Source: Aquificota bacterium (GTDB lineage Bacteria > Aquificota > Aquificia > Aquificales > QOAS01). Taken from it: 37,573 bases of DNA. Below are positions 16,968 through 27,257 of this stretch, piece by piece. Below the pieces are notes generated by a model. It did not search any database and was not told the origin of the DNA. It saw only the letters and a list, made by a program, of their open reading frames with translations. The stretch lies in contig JAADES010000003.1 of assembly GCA_013153315.1 (NCBI GenBank), positions 1 to 37,573 on the forward strand, written 5' to 3'. Within the stretch, counting starts at the first letter, position 1. Each line of letters starts with the position of its first letter. Made by a program: the position numbers and the translations under genes.

Positions 16968-17921
16968 TCATTTGAGCTTAATAAGCCCCACATAGACGTA
17001 TCCTTCGGCCAAACCTACGGTGGGATTGGTATGAACAACCTTAACCGTTGTGGGGACTACGAATATTTTTGCCTGCGAAAGGATTTTATTTATTTGTTGA
17101 ATGGAATACCCCAAAGCGTTGTAGGTATCTTTGGGAATTTGGGAGAAAGAAGCAAAGGTATCCTCCTTAAGCTTTTTTATAAACTCTTCGAAACTTTTGG
17201 CGGAAGAATAATATTTGTCCAGAACCGCATAAAGTCCTTCGTTTTGGGCTTTCCAAAGGAGGTAGATAATCATGTAAAGGTTGTCCAGAGGGTAATAAAT
17301 ATTGTGGTAGGGAATAAGTTTTATGGAAATATTATTTTCCCGCGCGGTTTGGATAATTTCTTTCCACCTTTGGAAACAAACCTTACAGTAAGGGTTCCAT
17401 ACAAGGTAAACTATATTTTTTCCCTCGGTAAGGGTTATAGGTAAATTGCCCATTATTGCTATTCGCTCTATATCCAAGACCCAACGGAGGTTTTCTAAGG
17501 GATATTCCTTTTCCTTTGCGGGGAGTATTAGGGAAACCTTATTACCCTCCACACCGTAGGCGGTGGGAAAGAGCAGTTTACCGTCGTCGGTTAACCATAG
17601 AAACCTATACAAAATAGCGTGTTCGTATTGGGAATAAACCTTTAACAGGTATTTTTTTAAAAATTTTTCCTCCGAAGGGACTTTGTATATGTCCAATATT
17701 TCCCAACTTTGGGGCAATATGGCTTTTACCAAAGAGAGGAGTTTTTCCTTTTCTTTTTCTCCTAAGGGTTGGGTTTGGTTTATTTTTTCCAACTTTTGGG
17801 AAGTTTGATATTTAGGTTCTTGAGAATTTTGGCAGGAAAATAGAACCAACCCTAAGGGGGCTATTAATAAAAGAGAACCACCTTTGAATAACTTTTTAAA
17901 AAAAACTCTTTTGCGGTTCAT
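16968..17921 (-). CDS. Thioredoxin-fold (DsbC/DsbG-like) lipoprotein
   Basis: The 317-residue protein has a lipoprotein signal (hydrophobic LLLIAPLGLVL and the lipobox LFSC with Cys30). A thioredoxin-fold domain has the active-site motif NPYCKVC (C179, C182) and a later cis-proline loop VVPTTV. The section between (about 60-155) resembles the dimerisation domain position of DsbC/DsbG, so a periplasmic disulfide isomerase or thiol reductase tethered to a membrane is likely. The E1-like gene lies 54 nt upstream, the MCE gene 23 nt downstream, all on one strand. No clear Shine-Dalgarno precedes the ATG. The exact partner is not shown. Confidence 0.78.
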   Translation of the reverse strand: MNRKRVFFKKLFKGGSLLLIAPLGLVLFSCQNSQEPKYQTSQKLEKINQTQPLGEKEKEKLLSLVKAILPQSWEILDIYKVPSEEKFLKKYLLKVYSQYEHAILYRFLWLTDDGKLLFPTAYGVEGNKVSLILPAKEKEYPLENLRWVLDIERIAIMGNLPITLTEGKNIVYLVWNPYCKVCFQRWKEIIQTARENNISIKLIPYHNIYYPLDNLYMIIYLLWKAQNEGLYAVLDKYYSSAKSFEEFIKKLKEDTFASFSQIPKDTYNALGYSIQQINKILSQAKIFVVPTTVKVVHTNPTVGLAEGYVYVGLIKLK

Positions 17922-17975
17922 TCACAAGATACTATAAGCGGAGGAAAAAAGAACAAACCTAACGGTGGTAAGCTT

Positions 17976-18737
17976 TTATTTTTGAGTTTTTCCTTGGTTG
18001 GTTGAAATATTACAAACCTTACATTGGGGGTTCTTTTTAATTTTTATAGGGGTGCATTGGTAGGTTTTCATATCGATTAAAAGGGTTTTACCCTCCAAAT
18101 TGTCGGGGTCTTCGGTCAACAGTTTTATTGTTTCGTTAACTTGAACGGAGGCAACGGTGGCAACGGTGGAAACCAAAGCGGTGCCGGATATTTTTTCCAA
18201 ATCTAAATGGGAACTTTTGTCGTCCAAGGGAAAAAGACATTCCAAGCAGGGAATTTGCGATAGTTCCTCCAAATAGAAGGGGAAGGTGGCCACCCAACCT
18301 TCCCAAGTTCCCACGCCGGCGGTAATGAGAGGTTTGCCGTGATATATGGCCAAACGGTTTAACAATTTTTTGGTGGCGAAATTATCGGAGCAATCTACAA
18401 TAATATCCGCCCTTCGGACTATATAAGTCCCGTTGGTGTGGGTTAGTCGGCTGTCGATAGCCTCCACTTTGATTTCGGGGTTTATCTCCCTTAGCCTTTT
18501 GGCGGCTACCAAAACTTTACTTTTTCCAATGTCGGCGGGTGTATACAAAATTTGCCTATTGAGGTTAGAGGGCGAAACTGTATCTTTATCGACCAATATA
18601 AGGTGTCCAAACCCTAAATAGGCCATTTCGGTGGCTACAAAGCTTCCCAAACCGCCGACCCCTACAATTAAAACCCTAGCTTCCCTAAGAGCCTGCCGCA
18701 GTTCGTTGGAAAAGAGTTCGGGATTTTTAGCTTCCAT
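17976..18737 (-). CDS. ThiF/MoeB/HesA-family E1-like adenylyltransferase
   Basis: This enzyme adenylates the C-terminal glycine of a ubiquitin-like sulfur carrier (ThiS, MoaD or similar). The 253-residue protein shows the nucleotide loop VGVGGLGS (25-32), the metal Asp in LVDKDTVSPSNLNRQ and the core VDCSDNF. Two CxxC pairs (CLEC and CKVC) can bind zinc. The segment SGTALVSTVATVASVQVNETIKLL carries the family end. It is not possible to tell ThiF from MoeB; no thiS or moaD is adjacent. The only weak ribosome binding site is AGGTG 2 nt before the ATG. The gene begins 33 nt after the stop of truncated uvrB and in the same frame, with that stop as the sole barrier. Confidence 0.88.
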   Translation of the reverse strand: MEAKNPELFSNELRQALREARVLIVGVGGLGSFVATEMAYLGFGHLILVDKDTVSPSNLNRQILYTPADIGKSKVLVAAKRLREINPEIKVEAIDSRLTHTNGTYIVRRADIIVDCSDNFATKKLLNRLAIYHGKPLITAGVGTWEGWVATFPFYLEELSQIPCLECLFPLDDKSSHLDLEKISGTALVSTVATVASVQVNETIKLLTEDPDNLEGKTLLIDMKTYQCTPIKIKKNPQCKVCNISTNQGKTQK

Positions 18738-18770
18738 TGCACCTATAATAGTGACATAGTAACAGTTTCC

Positions 18771-20009
18771 TTATAAACCCTGCTTGCAAACTCTTTCCAA
18801 TTCCCAATCGCCGGGGGTGGCGGAAACGTAGATAACCTGATTAAGTTTCTGTAGAAATTCCTCGAATTTTAGAGGACGGTTATCTAAAGCCGAAGGCAAA
18901 CGCCAACCGTACTCGACCAACTTTAATTTCCTGCTTAAGTCTCCCTCATACATAGCCCTTATTTGGGGAAGGGTTTGGTGGCTTTCGTCGATTATTAAAA
19001 GAAAATCGTCGGGGAAGTAATCCAACAGGGTAAAAGGTGGCTCTCCCGGCTCTCTACCTTCAAAGTATCGGGAATAGTTTTCTATACCTTTACAGGTGCC
19101 TGTTTCCTTAATCATTTCTATATCGTGGGAAGTTCTTTGAAAGAGACGTTGGGCTTCTATTTCTTTTCCCTGTTTTTTGAACCATGCCACCCGTTCGATT
19201 AGGTCTTTTTCTATTTCTTTAAGGGCAACTTCCATTGTGGGACGGGGAGCCAAATAGTGGGTGGCCGGCCATATTACCAAATGCTCTATGTCATCCTCTA
19301 TTATGTCCCTGTTTAACAGGTGGAGGCGTTGAATACGGTCTATTTCGTCATCCCAAAACTCTATTCGGATGATTTCCTCGTCGGTGTGGGAAGGAATTAT
19401 CTCTATGGTGTCCCCTTTAACGCTAAAGGTTGCCCGCCGCAGGGCATAGTCGTTTCGTTGATAGCCCATTTCTACCAACCGTTTTAAAAGCTGGTTGTAG
19501 GAAATTTGCATTCCTTTATATAACTGCAGGCGAAGTTTTATATAGTTTTCGGGCGCTCCCAAACCGTAAATAGCCGAAACAGAGGCTATAACTATAGTGT
19601 CCCTGCGTTCTAGGACGCTGCGGGTGGCACTGTGGCGGTATTTTTCCAATATATCGTTAATGCTGGCGTCCTTTTCTATATACAAATCTTTTTCCGGTAT
19701 ATAGGCCTCGGGGCGGTAATAGTCGTAGTAGGAAACAAAAAATTCCACAGCGTTATCGGGAAAAAACTCTTTAAATTCCCTGTAAAGCTGGGCGGCCAAA
19801 ATTTTATTGTGAACCATAATTAGGGTCGGTTTTCCATATTTGGCTATTACATTTGCGAGGGTAAAACTTTTTCCCGTTCCCGTTGCCCCTAAAAGGATTT
19901 GCTCTTTTACTCCCTTCCTTAAGTTGGTTAAAAGTTTTTTTATTGCCTTGGGTTGGTCTCCTGCCGGTTTTATAGAAGCCTTTAGTTGGAAGGGGCTATT
20001 TTTGCCCAT
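18771..20009 (-). pseudogene. uvrB: UvrB, C-terminally truncated (412 of about 660 residues)
   Basis: UvrB is the damage-verifying helicase of nucleotide excision repair. The preserved part is excellent: Walker A GATGTGKS (41-48), the beta-hairpin [12 protein letters not shown], domain 2 and domain 1b, DESHQTLPQ (Walker B) and [13 protein letters not shown]. Immediately after ELER the protein ends (VCKQGL then TAA), just where the family continues into helicase motifs IV-VI and the UvrC-binding C-terminal domain. About 250 residues are missing and are not in another frame before thiF. No IS or repeat is seen at the break. The truncated product lacks half the ATPase site and is probably inactive, unless the rest lies elsewhere. 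It follows pyrG by 31 nt. Confidence 0.85.
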
Positions 20010-20040
20010 GGAAAGGAAAATGTAGAAAACCGAAAAACCT

Positions 20041-21648
<1,608 letters not shown>

Positions 21649-21738
21649 TTAATTATTTTAGCAACTCTCTAGGTTTTGTATAAACTTCAATGGCTTTGCT
21701 CGTTGCTATTAAAAATTCCGCTTAGAGGAAAGGGGTAA

Positions 21739-21897
21739 ATGGAAACTTTTAAAGGTTTTCTTTCTATAAACGTACCCCCATTGTTGCGGCTAAAAACTAA
21801 AGCAATAGTCCAAAATAATCCTCTTTTGGGTTTACAGCAGGAATTATTTTTGGTTCCCCCTTTACCCGTCCCTGCAAAAGGAAACTTCTACAATTAA
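21739..21897 (+). CDS. Small protein of unknown function upstream of hslU
   Basis: An uninterrupted frame of 52 codons starts with ATG 4 nt after a strong purine-rich site (GAGGAAAGGGG), and ends TAA 14 nt before hslU. The protein begins METFKGFLSINVPP and ends PLPVPAKGNFYN; it is rich in Leu and Pro and has no clear signal peptide or motif. I do not recognise a family. The position suggests cotranscription with hslU, where hslV would normally be, but it is not HslV. The good ribosome binding site is the main argument that it is real. Confidence 0.45.
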   Translation: METFKGFLSINVPPLLRLKTKAIVQNNPLLGLQQELFLVPPLPVPAKGNFYN

Positions 21898-21911
21898 TAA
21901 AGTTGGTTTAA

Positions 21912-23339
21912 ATGAGAGAACAACGCCTTAGTCAGTTGGAAAAATATTTGGAAACTTTAACCCCCAAAAGGGTCGTCCAAGAGCTGGATAAGTTCATCAT
22001 CGGTCAGGAGGAGGCTAAAAGGGCGGTTGCCATAGCCCTAAGAAACCGTTGGAGAAGACAAAAGCTTCCCGAAGATTTAAAAAACGAGGTGGCTCCAAAA
22101 AACATAATGATGATAGGGCCCACCGGCAGCGGAAAAACCGAGATAGCGCGAAGGTTGGCCCAACTTATAAAAGCCCCCTTTGTAAAGGTTGAGGCTACCA
22201 AATACACCGAGGTGGGTTATGTGGGCCGCGATGTTGAAAGTATGGTTAGGGATTTGGTTGAAGAGGCCTACCGAATGGTTCAGCAGGAGATGACCCAACT
22301 GGTAAAGGACAAAGCACGCAAATATGCCGAAGAGCGTTTGGTCGATTACATACTCCGCCAACAATACGGGGAGGCGTCCGGTTCTCCTTTTGCAGGTTTT
22401 CCCTTTCCTTTTCCCTTCGGAGGGGGACAAAATCAGCAACCGCAAGAGCAAAAAATTCCCGAATACAAACGCAGGGAGCTTCTTGAAAAACTGAGAAAAG
22501 GGGAGTTGGACGATGAAATTGTAGAGATAGAAATAACGGCAAAAGCACCCGCCGGCCCAATGGTTATGGCCCCTCCGGGCATGGAAGATTTCCAAAACCA
22601 ACTGAGTGAAATCCTAAAAGGCCTAATTCCCGGCTCCAGAAAAAGAAGAAAGGTAAAGGTAAAAGAGGCTTTGGAAATACTAACCCAAGAGGAGGCCCAA
22701 AAACTTTTAGACCCCGACGAGGTGGCCGCCGAGGCAATTTATAGGGCGGAAAATTTTGGGATTATCTTTATAGATGAAATAGACAAAATAGCGATAAAAA
22801 CCCCCGGCCACGGCCCCGGCGTTTCCCGCGAAGGTGTTCAAAGGGATTTATTACCCTTGGTAGAAGGAACAACCGTATCCACCAAATACGGCCCGGTTAA
22901 AACTGACCATATTCTTTTCATAGCCGCCGGAGCCTTTCACTTAGCCAAACCTTCCGACCTTATTCCCGAACTACAAGGAAGGTTCCCCATTAGGGTGGAA
23001 CTAAAACCCTTAACCAAAAAAGAGTTTGTCCGAATATTAACCGAACCCAAAAATGCTTTAACCAAACAATATAAAGAGCTCCTCAAAACAGAAGGGGTAT
23101 ATTTGGACTTCACCGAGGACGGTATAGAAGAGATAGCCCAAATAGCGGAAATTCTCAATGAAAAAACCGAAAATATCGGGGCTCGGCGTTTGCACACAGT
23201 GATGGAAAAACTTCTTGAGGATATTCTTTTTGAAGCACCCGACCTAAAGGGTCAGACAATTATTATCGATTCCAAATTTGTTAGGGCTAAATTGGAAAAG
23301 TTTGTGGAAGATGTGGAGCTTTCCAAATATATCCTTTAA
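21912..23339 (+). CDS. hslU: ATP-dependent protease ATPase subunit HslU
   Basis: HslU is the hexameric AAA+ unfoldase that feeds the HslV peptidase. The 475-residue protein begins with [35 protein letters not shown]. It has Walker [10 protein letters not shown] (about 70-78), the pore motif [10 protein letters not shown], Walker [12 protein letters not shown], the sensor region [13 protein letters not shown] and the conserved C-terminal tail ELSKYIL that docks into HslV. The I domain carries an unusual Phe/Pro/Gly-rich insertion ([14 protein letters not shown]) followed by a Gln-rich stretch. hslV is not in the window. It is convergent with flgH. Confidence 0.97.
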   Translation: MREQRLSQLEKYLETLTPKRVVQELDKFIIGQEEAKRAVAIALRNRWRRQKLPEDLKNEVAPKNIMMIGPTGSGKTEIARRLAQLIKAPFVKVEATKYTEVGYVGRDVESMVRDLVEEAYRMVQQEMTQLVKDKARKYAEERLVDYILRQQYGEASGSPFAGFPFPFPFGGGQNQQPQEQKIPEYKRRELLEKLRKGELDDEIVEIEITAKAPAGPMVMAPPGMEDFQNQLSEILKGLIPGSRKRRKVKVKEALEILTQEEAQKLLDPDEVAAEAIYRAENFGIIFIDEIDKIAIKTPGHGPGVSREGVQRDLLPLVEGTTVSTKYGPVKTDHILFIAAGAFHLAKPSDLIPELQGRFPIRVELKPLTKKEFVRILTEPKNALTKQYKELLKTEGVYLDFTEDGIEEIAQIAEILNEKTENIGARRLHTVMEKLLEDILFEAPDLKGQTIIIDSKFVRAKLEKFVEDVELSKYIL

Positions 23340-23402
23340 AAGTTTCTTTTTTCTTTTTATTCCGCCAAAAGGTCTTTTTTAAAAAAAATAAGGTAAAGCT
23401 TT

Positions 23403-24098
23403 TTAAAAAGGCCAAATGGCGGCCAAAAATCTGGTAAACCAACCGGGCGAGGAGGCGTCAACCGCATAACCTTTTCCGTTATAGATAATTTCAAGGTTGG
23501 CTATTTTATAGGACTCTATAGTGTTGTCGGGGCCTATATCTTGGGGTCGAATAATACCCCTCAAAATTATTTTGTGGCCCATTTCGTTCATGTAAATATA
23601 ACGGGTAGCCTCTATAAGCATATCCCCGTTGGGGTAAACCTTTTTAACATAGGCGGCCAACTTGGTGGTTAACATTCCCGACTGCTGGGTAGAGCCGGCA
23701 TATTTGGATTGGTCTTGATATTTCCAACCTACGGAAAGTTTATTTAAAGTGCTTTGAGGTATTCCAAAGAAAGAGCTAACAGCGTTGTTTATTTGGGTCT
23801 GTTTTCCCGTTTGGGTAGCCAACTTTTGAATTGCATCTATACTTTCATAAACAATTACATAAACAATATCCCCCCGCTTGTGGGCCTTTACGTCGCTAAA
23901 GAGGTTGAAATCGCCGGTATAAAGGGCGTTAGCCCCCGCATATTGGGGTTGTTGAGGTTTGTAAGGGTTGGGGGTGGTAACGGTTTTTTCGTAATCTTTT
24001 ATGGCGTCCTTATCCTTGGGCGGGTAATTTTGGGAATAATAGGTGCAGGAAGACAAAAAAACAACACTAAGGAAGCTCAACCACAACGGTATTCTCAT
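23403..24098 (-). CDS. flgH: Flagellar L-ring protein
   Basis: FlgH forms the outer-membrane bushing around the flagellar rod. The 231-residue lipoprotein has a signal with lipobox FLSSC (Cys18) and family motifs SLFSDVKAHKRGDIVYVIVYESI-like segment (here NLFSDVKAHKRGDIVYVIVYE), LTTKLAAYVKKVYPNGDMLIEA and GIIRPQDIGPDNTIESYKIANLEIIYNGKG. GGAGAG lies 8 nt before the ATG, and the gene overlaps flgA by 32 nt, so it is coupled to it. It is the last gene of the flgG-flgA-flgH set and ends close to hslU on the other strand. flgI is not here. Confidence 0.96.
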   Translation of the reverse strand: MRIPLWLSFLSVVFLSSCTYYSQNYPPKDKDAIKDYEKTVTTPNPYKPQQPQYAGANALYTGDFNLFSDVKAHKRGDIVYVIVYESIDAIQKLATQTGKQTQINNAVSSFFGIPQSTLNKLSVGWKYQDQSKYAGSTQQSGMLTTKLAAYVKKVYPNGDMLIEATRYIYMNEMGHKIILRGIIRPQDIGPDNTIESYKIANLEIIYNGKGYAVDASSPGWFTRFLAAIWPF

Positions 24099-24732
24099 TT
24101 TTTACTCTCCCCAAAAAGATTTTATTTCTGTAGCGAACCCTTATTTGGGAACCTACCTTTCCCCTATCGAGGGCTACACCTTGGGTTTGAATTTCCAAAA
24201 ATGGTTTTCGGAAAATTATTTTTACCTCTTGGCCGGGAAATATTGAATATCTATCTTCCAACTGGTATTTCCTTATAGGTTGACCCTCTTTTAGGGTAAC
24301 TTTAGCTATCTTTCCCACGGCGAAATCTATGTCGGTTATGAAACCTTTGGGTGGATAGGGAAAAACCTTTTTAACCTTTTTAAGGTCTTCTTTGGTTAAA
24401 ACCTGCCCCGCCTCTATGGTTCTTACGGGAACCACGACCGTTTTAACATAACCAACCTTTAGGGGGATTTGGGATATTTTCCTTCCGTCGGTTAAATCTA
24501 TTACTTCTAAATAAAGGGTTGTTCCTACTTTTTCAACTTCAAAGGTAATCGGTTTATCGGGAAGTTCCACTTTAGGAGAGAAGTAGATTAAATCTTCCAC
24601 CTTGTAGGTATTTCCGTATCTTTCCTTTACAAGGTTTTGGGCGATTTTTAAAAGCCTTTCTTTGTCGATGGTGTAGCAAAAACCTAAAAGAGGTAGGGCT
24701 AAAACAAAAAACCAAACGGGGATTTTGTTCAA
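24067..24732 (-). CDS. flgA: Flagella basal body P-ring formation protein FlgA
   Basis: FlgA is a periplasmic chaperone for P-ring assembly. The C-terminal two thirds show the SAF-like domain: VPVRTIEAGQVLTKEDLKKV, GKIAKVTLKEGQPIRKYQLE, PGQEVKIIFRKPFLEIQTQGVALDRGKVGSQIRVRY. I chose the TTG at 24732: it lies 4 nt after the flgG stop and gives the signal peptide NKIPVWFFVLALPLLGFCY. The frame stays open upstream with ATG codons at 24774 and 24813, but those would overlap flgG by up to 77 nt and give a poor signal peptide. No start has a good Shine-Dalgarno, fitting translational coupling to flgG. It overlaps flgH by 32 nt. Confidence 0.88.
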   Translation of the reverse strand: MNKIPVWFFVLALPLLGFCYTIDKERLLKIAQNLVKERYGNTYKVEDLIYFSPKVELPDKPITFEVEKVGTTLYLEVIDLTDGRKISQIPLKVGYVKTVVVPVRTIEAGQVLTKEDLKKVKKVFPYPPKGFITDIDFAVGKIAKVTLKEGQPIRKYQLEDRYSIFPGQEVKIIFRKPFLEIQTQGVALDRGKVGSQIRVRYRNKIFLGRVKNENTVVVELP

Positions 24733-24736
24733 TGTA

Positions 24737-25522
24737 TTAAGGACGTAGGTTAGCGGCCGTTTGAAGCATTGCATCGCCGGCTTTAATAGCTTTGGAATTG
24801 AATTCATAGGCACGCTGGGCGGTTATTAAGTTTACCATCTCTTCCACTATATCGACGTTGGAGGCTTCCAAATAGCCCTGTCTTAAAATACCCAAACCTT
24901 CGGTTCCGGGGTTGCCCTCTATGGGGTTGCCCGCGGCGTCCGACCACAAATAAAGGTTGTCCCCTATTCTTTTCAGTCCCGCAGGGTTTATAAATTTGGT
25001 TAGGGTTATTTGGCCCAAATCAACGGTGGTGTTATCCTGCAAAATAGCGACCACCCTACCGGTTTTCCCTATGGAAATTTGCACCGCGTTGGGCGGAACA
25101 ACTATTTGGGGCGATAGGGGATATCCGTCGGCTGTAACGATACGGCCGTCTTTGTCCAACCTAAAGTTTCCGTCGCGGGTGTAGGCCTCGGTTCCGTCGG
25201 GAAGGATTACCTTAAAAAACCCGTCCCCCTCTATGGCCACATCAAGCTGGCGGTCGGTTTTTATAAGGTTCCCTTGGGTAAAAATTCCGTAAGTTCCCGT
25301 TATGGCAGTTCCCAAACCAATTTGTAAACCTGTAGGGTTCTGGGTGGTGTCCGAAGTCGGTGCTCCCGGCTGGACTATCGTTTGATAAATCAAATCGTGA
25401 AAGGTTGGCCTCATTTTTTTGTAGGCGGTGGTGTTAACGTTGGCCATATTGTGGGCAATAATGTCGATGTTTTCCTGCTCGGCGGTCATACCTGTAGCCG
25501 CCGTCCAAAGGGCCCTTAACAT
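24737..25522 (-). CDS. flgG: Flagellar basal-body distal rod protein
   Basis: FlgG builds the distal rod of the flagellum. The 261-residue length is standard. The N terminus ALWTAATGMTAEQENIDIIAHNMANVNTTAYKK is the conserved rod-protein motif and the C terminus LEASNVDIVEEMVNLITAQRAYEFNSKAIKAGDAMLQTAANL is the flagellar basal-body C-terminal domain. The middle has TYGIFTQGNLIKTDRQLDVAIEGDGFF and YTRDGNFRLDKDGRIVTADGYPL. GGAGGAG precedes the ATG by 7 nt. It starts the flgG-flgA-flgH run, 49 nt downstream of the APC permease gene. Confidence 0.98.
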   Translation of the reverse strand: MLRALWTAATGMTAEQENIDIIAHNMANVNTTAYKKMRPTFHDLIYQTIVQPGAPTSDTTQNPTGLQIGLGTAITGTYGIFTQGNLIKTDRQLDVAIEGDGFFKVILPDGTEAYTRDGNFRLDKDGRIVTADGYPLSPQIVVPPNAVQISIGKTGRVVAILQDNTTVDLGQITLTKFINPAGLKRIGDNLYLWSDAAGNPIEGNPGTEGLGILRQGYLEASNVDIVEEMVNLITAQRAYEFNSKAIKAGDAMLQTAANLRP

Positions 25523-25571
25523 TTTTAACTCCTCCCAAAAGTTTCTAATTTAAAGGCAAAAGAAGGAATTA

Positions 25572-26864
25572 TTAACTACGGGTTTTAAAAGTTCTCTTTG
25601 TGATTTTGTGATAGATGTATTCCCATAATGTTACCGCAATCAATATTCCGAACATTGTATAGAAAGCTTCGCGGTTGGTTTTCCACTGGTAGATTAGGAG
25701 GGTTATCATAACGAAGGTAACCAGCAACAAGCCCACAACGGTAACCCAACGGTAGCCACCCACGACTTCGGCCAAACGGTAGTGGGCCAAAAGCACAAAC
25801 TGGTAAATAACCAAGAAAGCAAAACTTATTAAAGAGGCGACACCTTCGAGGTTAAAAAATAACGCAAATAGTAACGCTAAAATTGCTGTTATATATAGCC
25901 CCTCGGGTTCTCCGAACCAAACTTTGCGTTCAAAGATTTCGGGCAATTCTCCCTTTTTTGCGAAAACATAGGCAACATTTGCACCGCCGTAGAGGGTTGC
26001 ATTAATGGCGGAAGCGGTGGAGATTAACGCCCCTATAGAAACCAAAACGAAACCCAACTGTCCTAAGAAGGGCTTTGCCGCCTCGGCTAAGGCGTATTCT
26101 TTGGCCTTGAGCAATTCGTTCAAAGGAAGGTTTCCTATGGCTACTACGGCGACGCCAACATAAATAAACATAACTATCAAAAGGCTTAGAAATATCGCCC
26201 TCGGAACGTCCCTTTTGGGGTTTTCCATATCTTCGGAGGCGTTGGTCACTATACCGAAACCCATATAGGTTAGGAACAAGATTGAAGCCGCATAAAAGGT
26301 ATCCCTTAATCCTTGGGGGGTTAAATTTGGTTTAAGCCACTCGGGGTGGATAGTCCATATACCTAAGACTACAAAGGTTAGAAGAATAGAAACCTTTATA
26401 AGGACTATATAAAACTCCACCCTTCCCACCGCTTTGGCACCGAAGAAGTTTAGAACTGTGAAAAAAGCTATAACTAAAGCCTCTATTATTCCAACCAACA
26501 GCGGCGTTGCTTTTACGTGAAAGAGAGCCAAACCGTAGTAGGCGAAAGCTTTGGCAAACAGCGAGATAGATATAACAAAGGATAGCCAATATAAAAAGGC
26601 CAAAACCCCTATCCAAAAACGGTTTCCGAAGGCCTGAAGGATAAACTCTATCGGGCCGGCGTTGGAGATAAATACCCTTCCCAAATAGGCGTAGGAGTAG
26701 GCCACAAAGAAAGCTATAAACCCCGCAATAAGGAAAGCCAAAGGCAGGTTCCTACCGCAAATTTGGGCTCCAACACCGAGGACGGAGAAAATCCCCGCCC
26801 CTATCATCGTTCCCACGGCAAAGGCTACGACCTCCCACAAGGTTAGCTTTTTCTTACCTTCCAT
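25572..26864 (-). CDS. APC-family amino acid permease
   Basis: A 430-residue membrane protein with about twelve helices of the amino acid-polyamine-organocation superfamily. The first helix carries the family motif VGTMIGAGIFSVLG (about 17-30), where unwound helix 1 binds the substrate, and helix 6 is near TYMGFGIVTNASEDMENPKRDVPRAI, the conserved Glu/Asn region before the loop. The C terminus (ITKRTFKTRS) is basic and cytoplasmic. Substrate unknown. It lies upstream of flgG on the same strand and is divergent from bioF across a 393-bp gap. Confidence 0.9.
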   Translation of the reverse strand: MEGKKKLTLWEVVAFAVGTMIGAGIFSVLGVGAQICGRNLPLAFLIAGFIAFFVAYSYAYLGRVFISNAGPIEFILQAFGNRFWIGVLAFLYWLSFVISISLFAKAFAYYGLALFHVKATPLLVGIIEALVIAFFTVLNFFGAKAVGRVEFYIVLIKVSILLTFVVLGIWTIHPEWLKPNLTPQGLRDTFYAASILFLTYMGFGIVTNASEDMENPKRDVPRAIFLSLLIVMFIYVGVAVVAIGNLPLNELLKAKEYALAEAAKPFLGQLGFVLVSIGALISTASAINATLYGGANVAYVFAKKGELPEIFERKVWFGEPEGLYITAILALLFALFFNLEGVASLISFAFLVIYQFVLLAHYRLAEVVGGYRWVTVVGLLLVTFVMITLLIYQWKTNREAFYTMFGILIAVTLWEYIYHKITKRTFKTRS

Positions 26865-27257
26865 GGATAGGAAATTTAAAATAGGACTACGATATAAAAC
26901 GACTAAATTAAAAATTGCCCTACTTTAATCATCAACCTTAAAAGAGCAAATATCATTTACTACCTCTTTGGGAATTTTCGAATGGAATGTCAAGAAATTT
27001 TCAAGTGTAGTTTTGTATTAAATAGCAATAAAAATTCTAATTTAGAGTAAAAGTCATATTTAAATGTCAACGGATGCAAGCGAGATTATACTTCAACTCG
27101 GGGGATTTTCATAAACTGGACATTAAAGGTAGAAAAATAATTGTGTCAATGTCCGGTTTAAGGAATGTAAACTTTAATTAATGTCAAAAAAAAAGACGTC
27201 AAAGAGAAAAATTTCAAGATAGCAAAAAAGGAACCTTAGGGGGAAAGTTTTTTCTCT
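26865..27257. other. 393-bp A/T-rich non-coding space between APC permease and bioF
   Basis: No open frame of interest was found here. The space holds the two divergent promoters. AATGTCAA occurs three times (26986, 27063, 27180), which on the minus strand gives TTGACATT, a good -35 sequence towards the permease. One of these at 27063-27070 is followed 18 nt later by TCTAAA as a possible -10. AAACTGGACATT (27113-27124) and AATGTCCGGTTT (27148-27159) form a near-perfect 12-bp inverted repeat (11 of 12) that may be an operator for either gene. Confidence 0.5.

Noticed and set aside
27113-27159. BirA operator before bioF
   Set aside because: The arms are separated by 23 bp instead of about 15-16 and do not match the BirA consensus.
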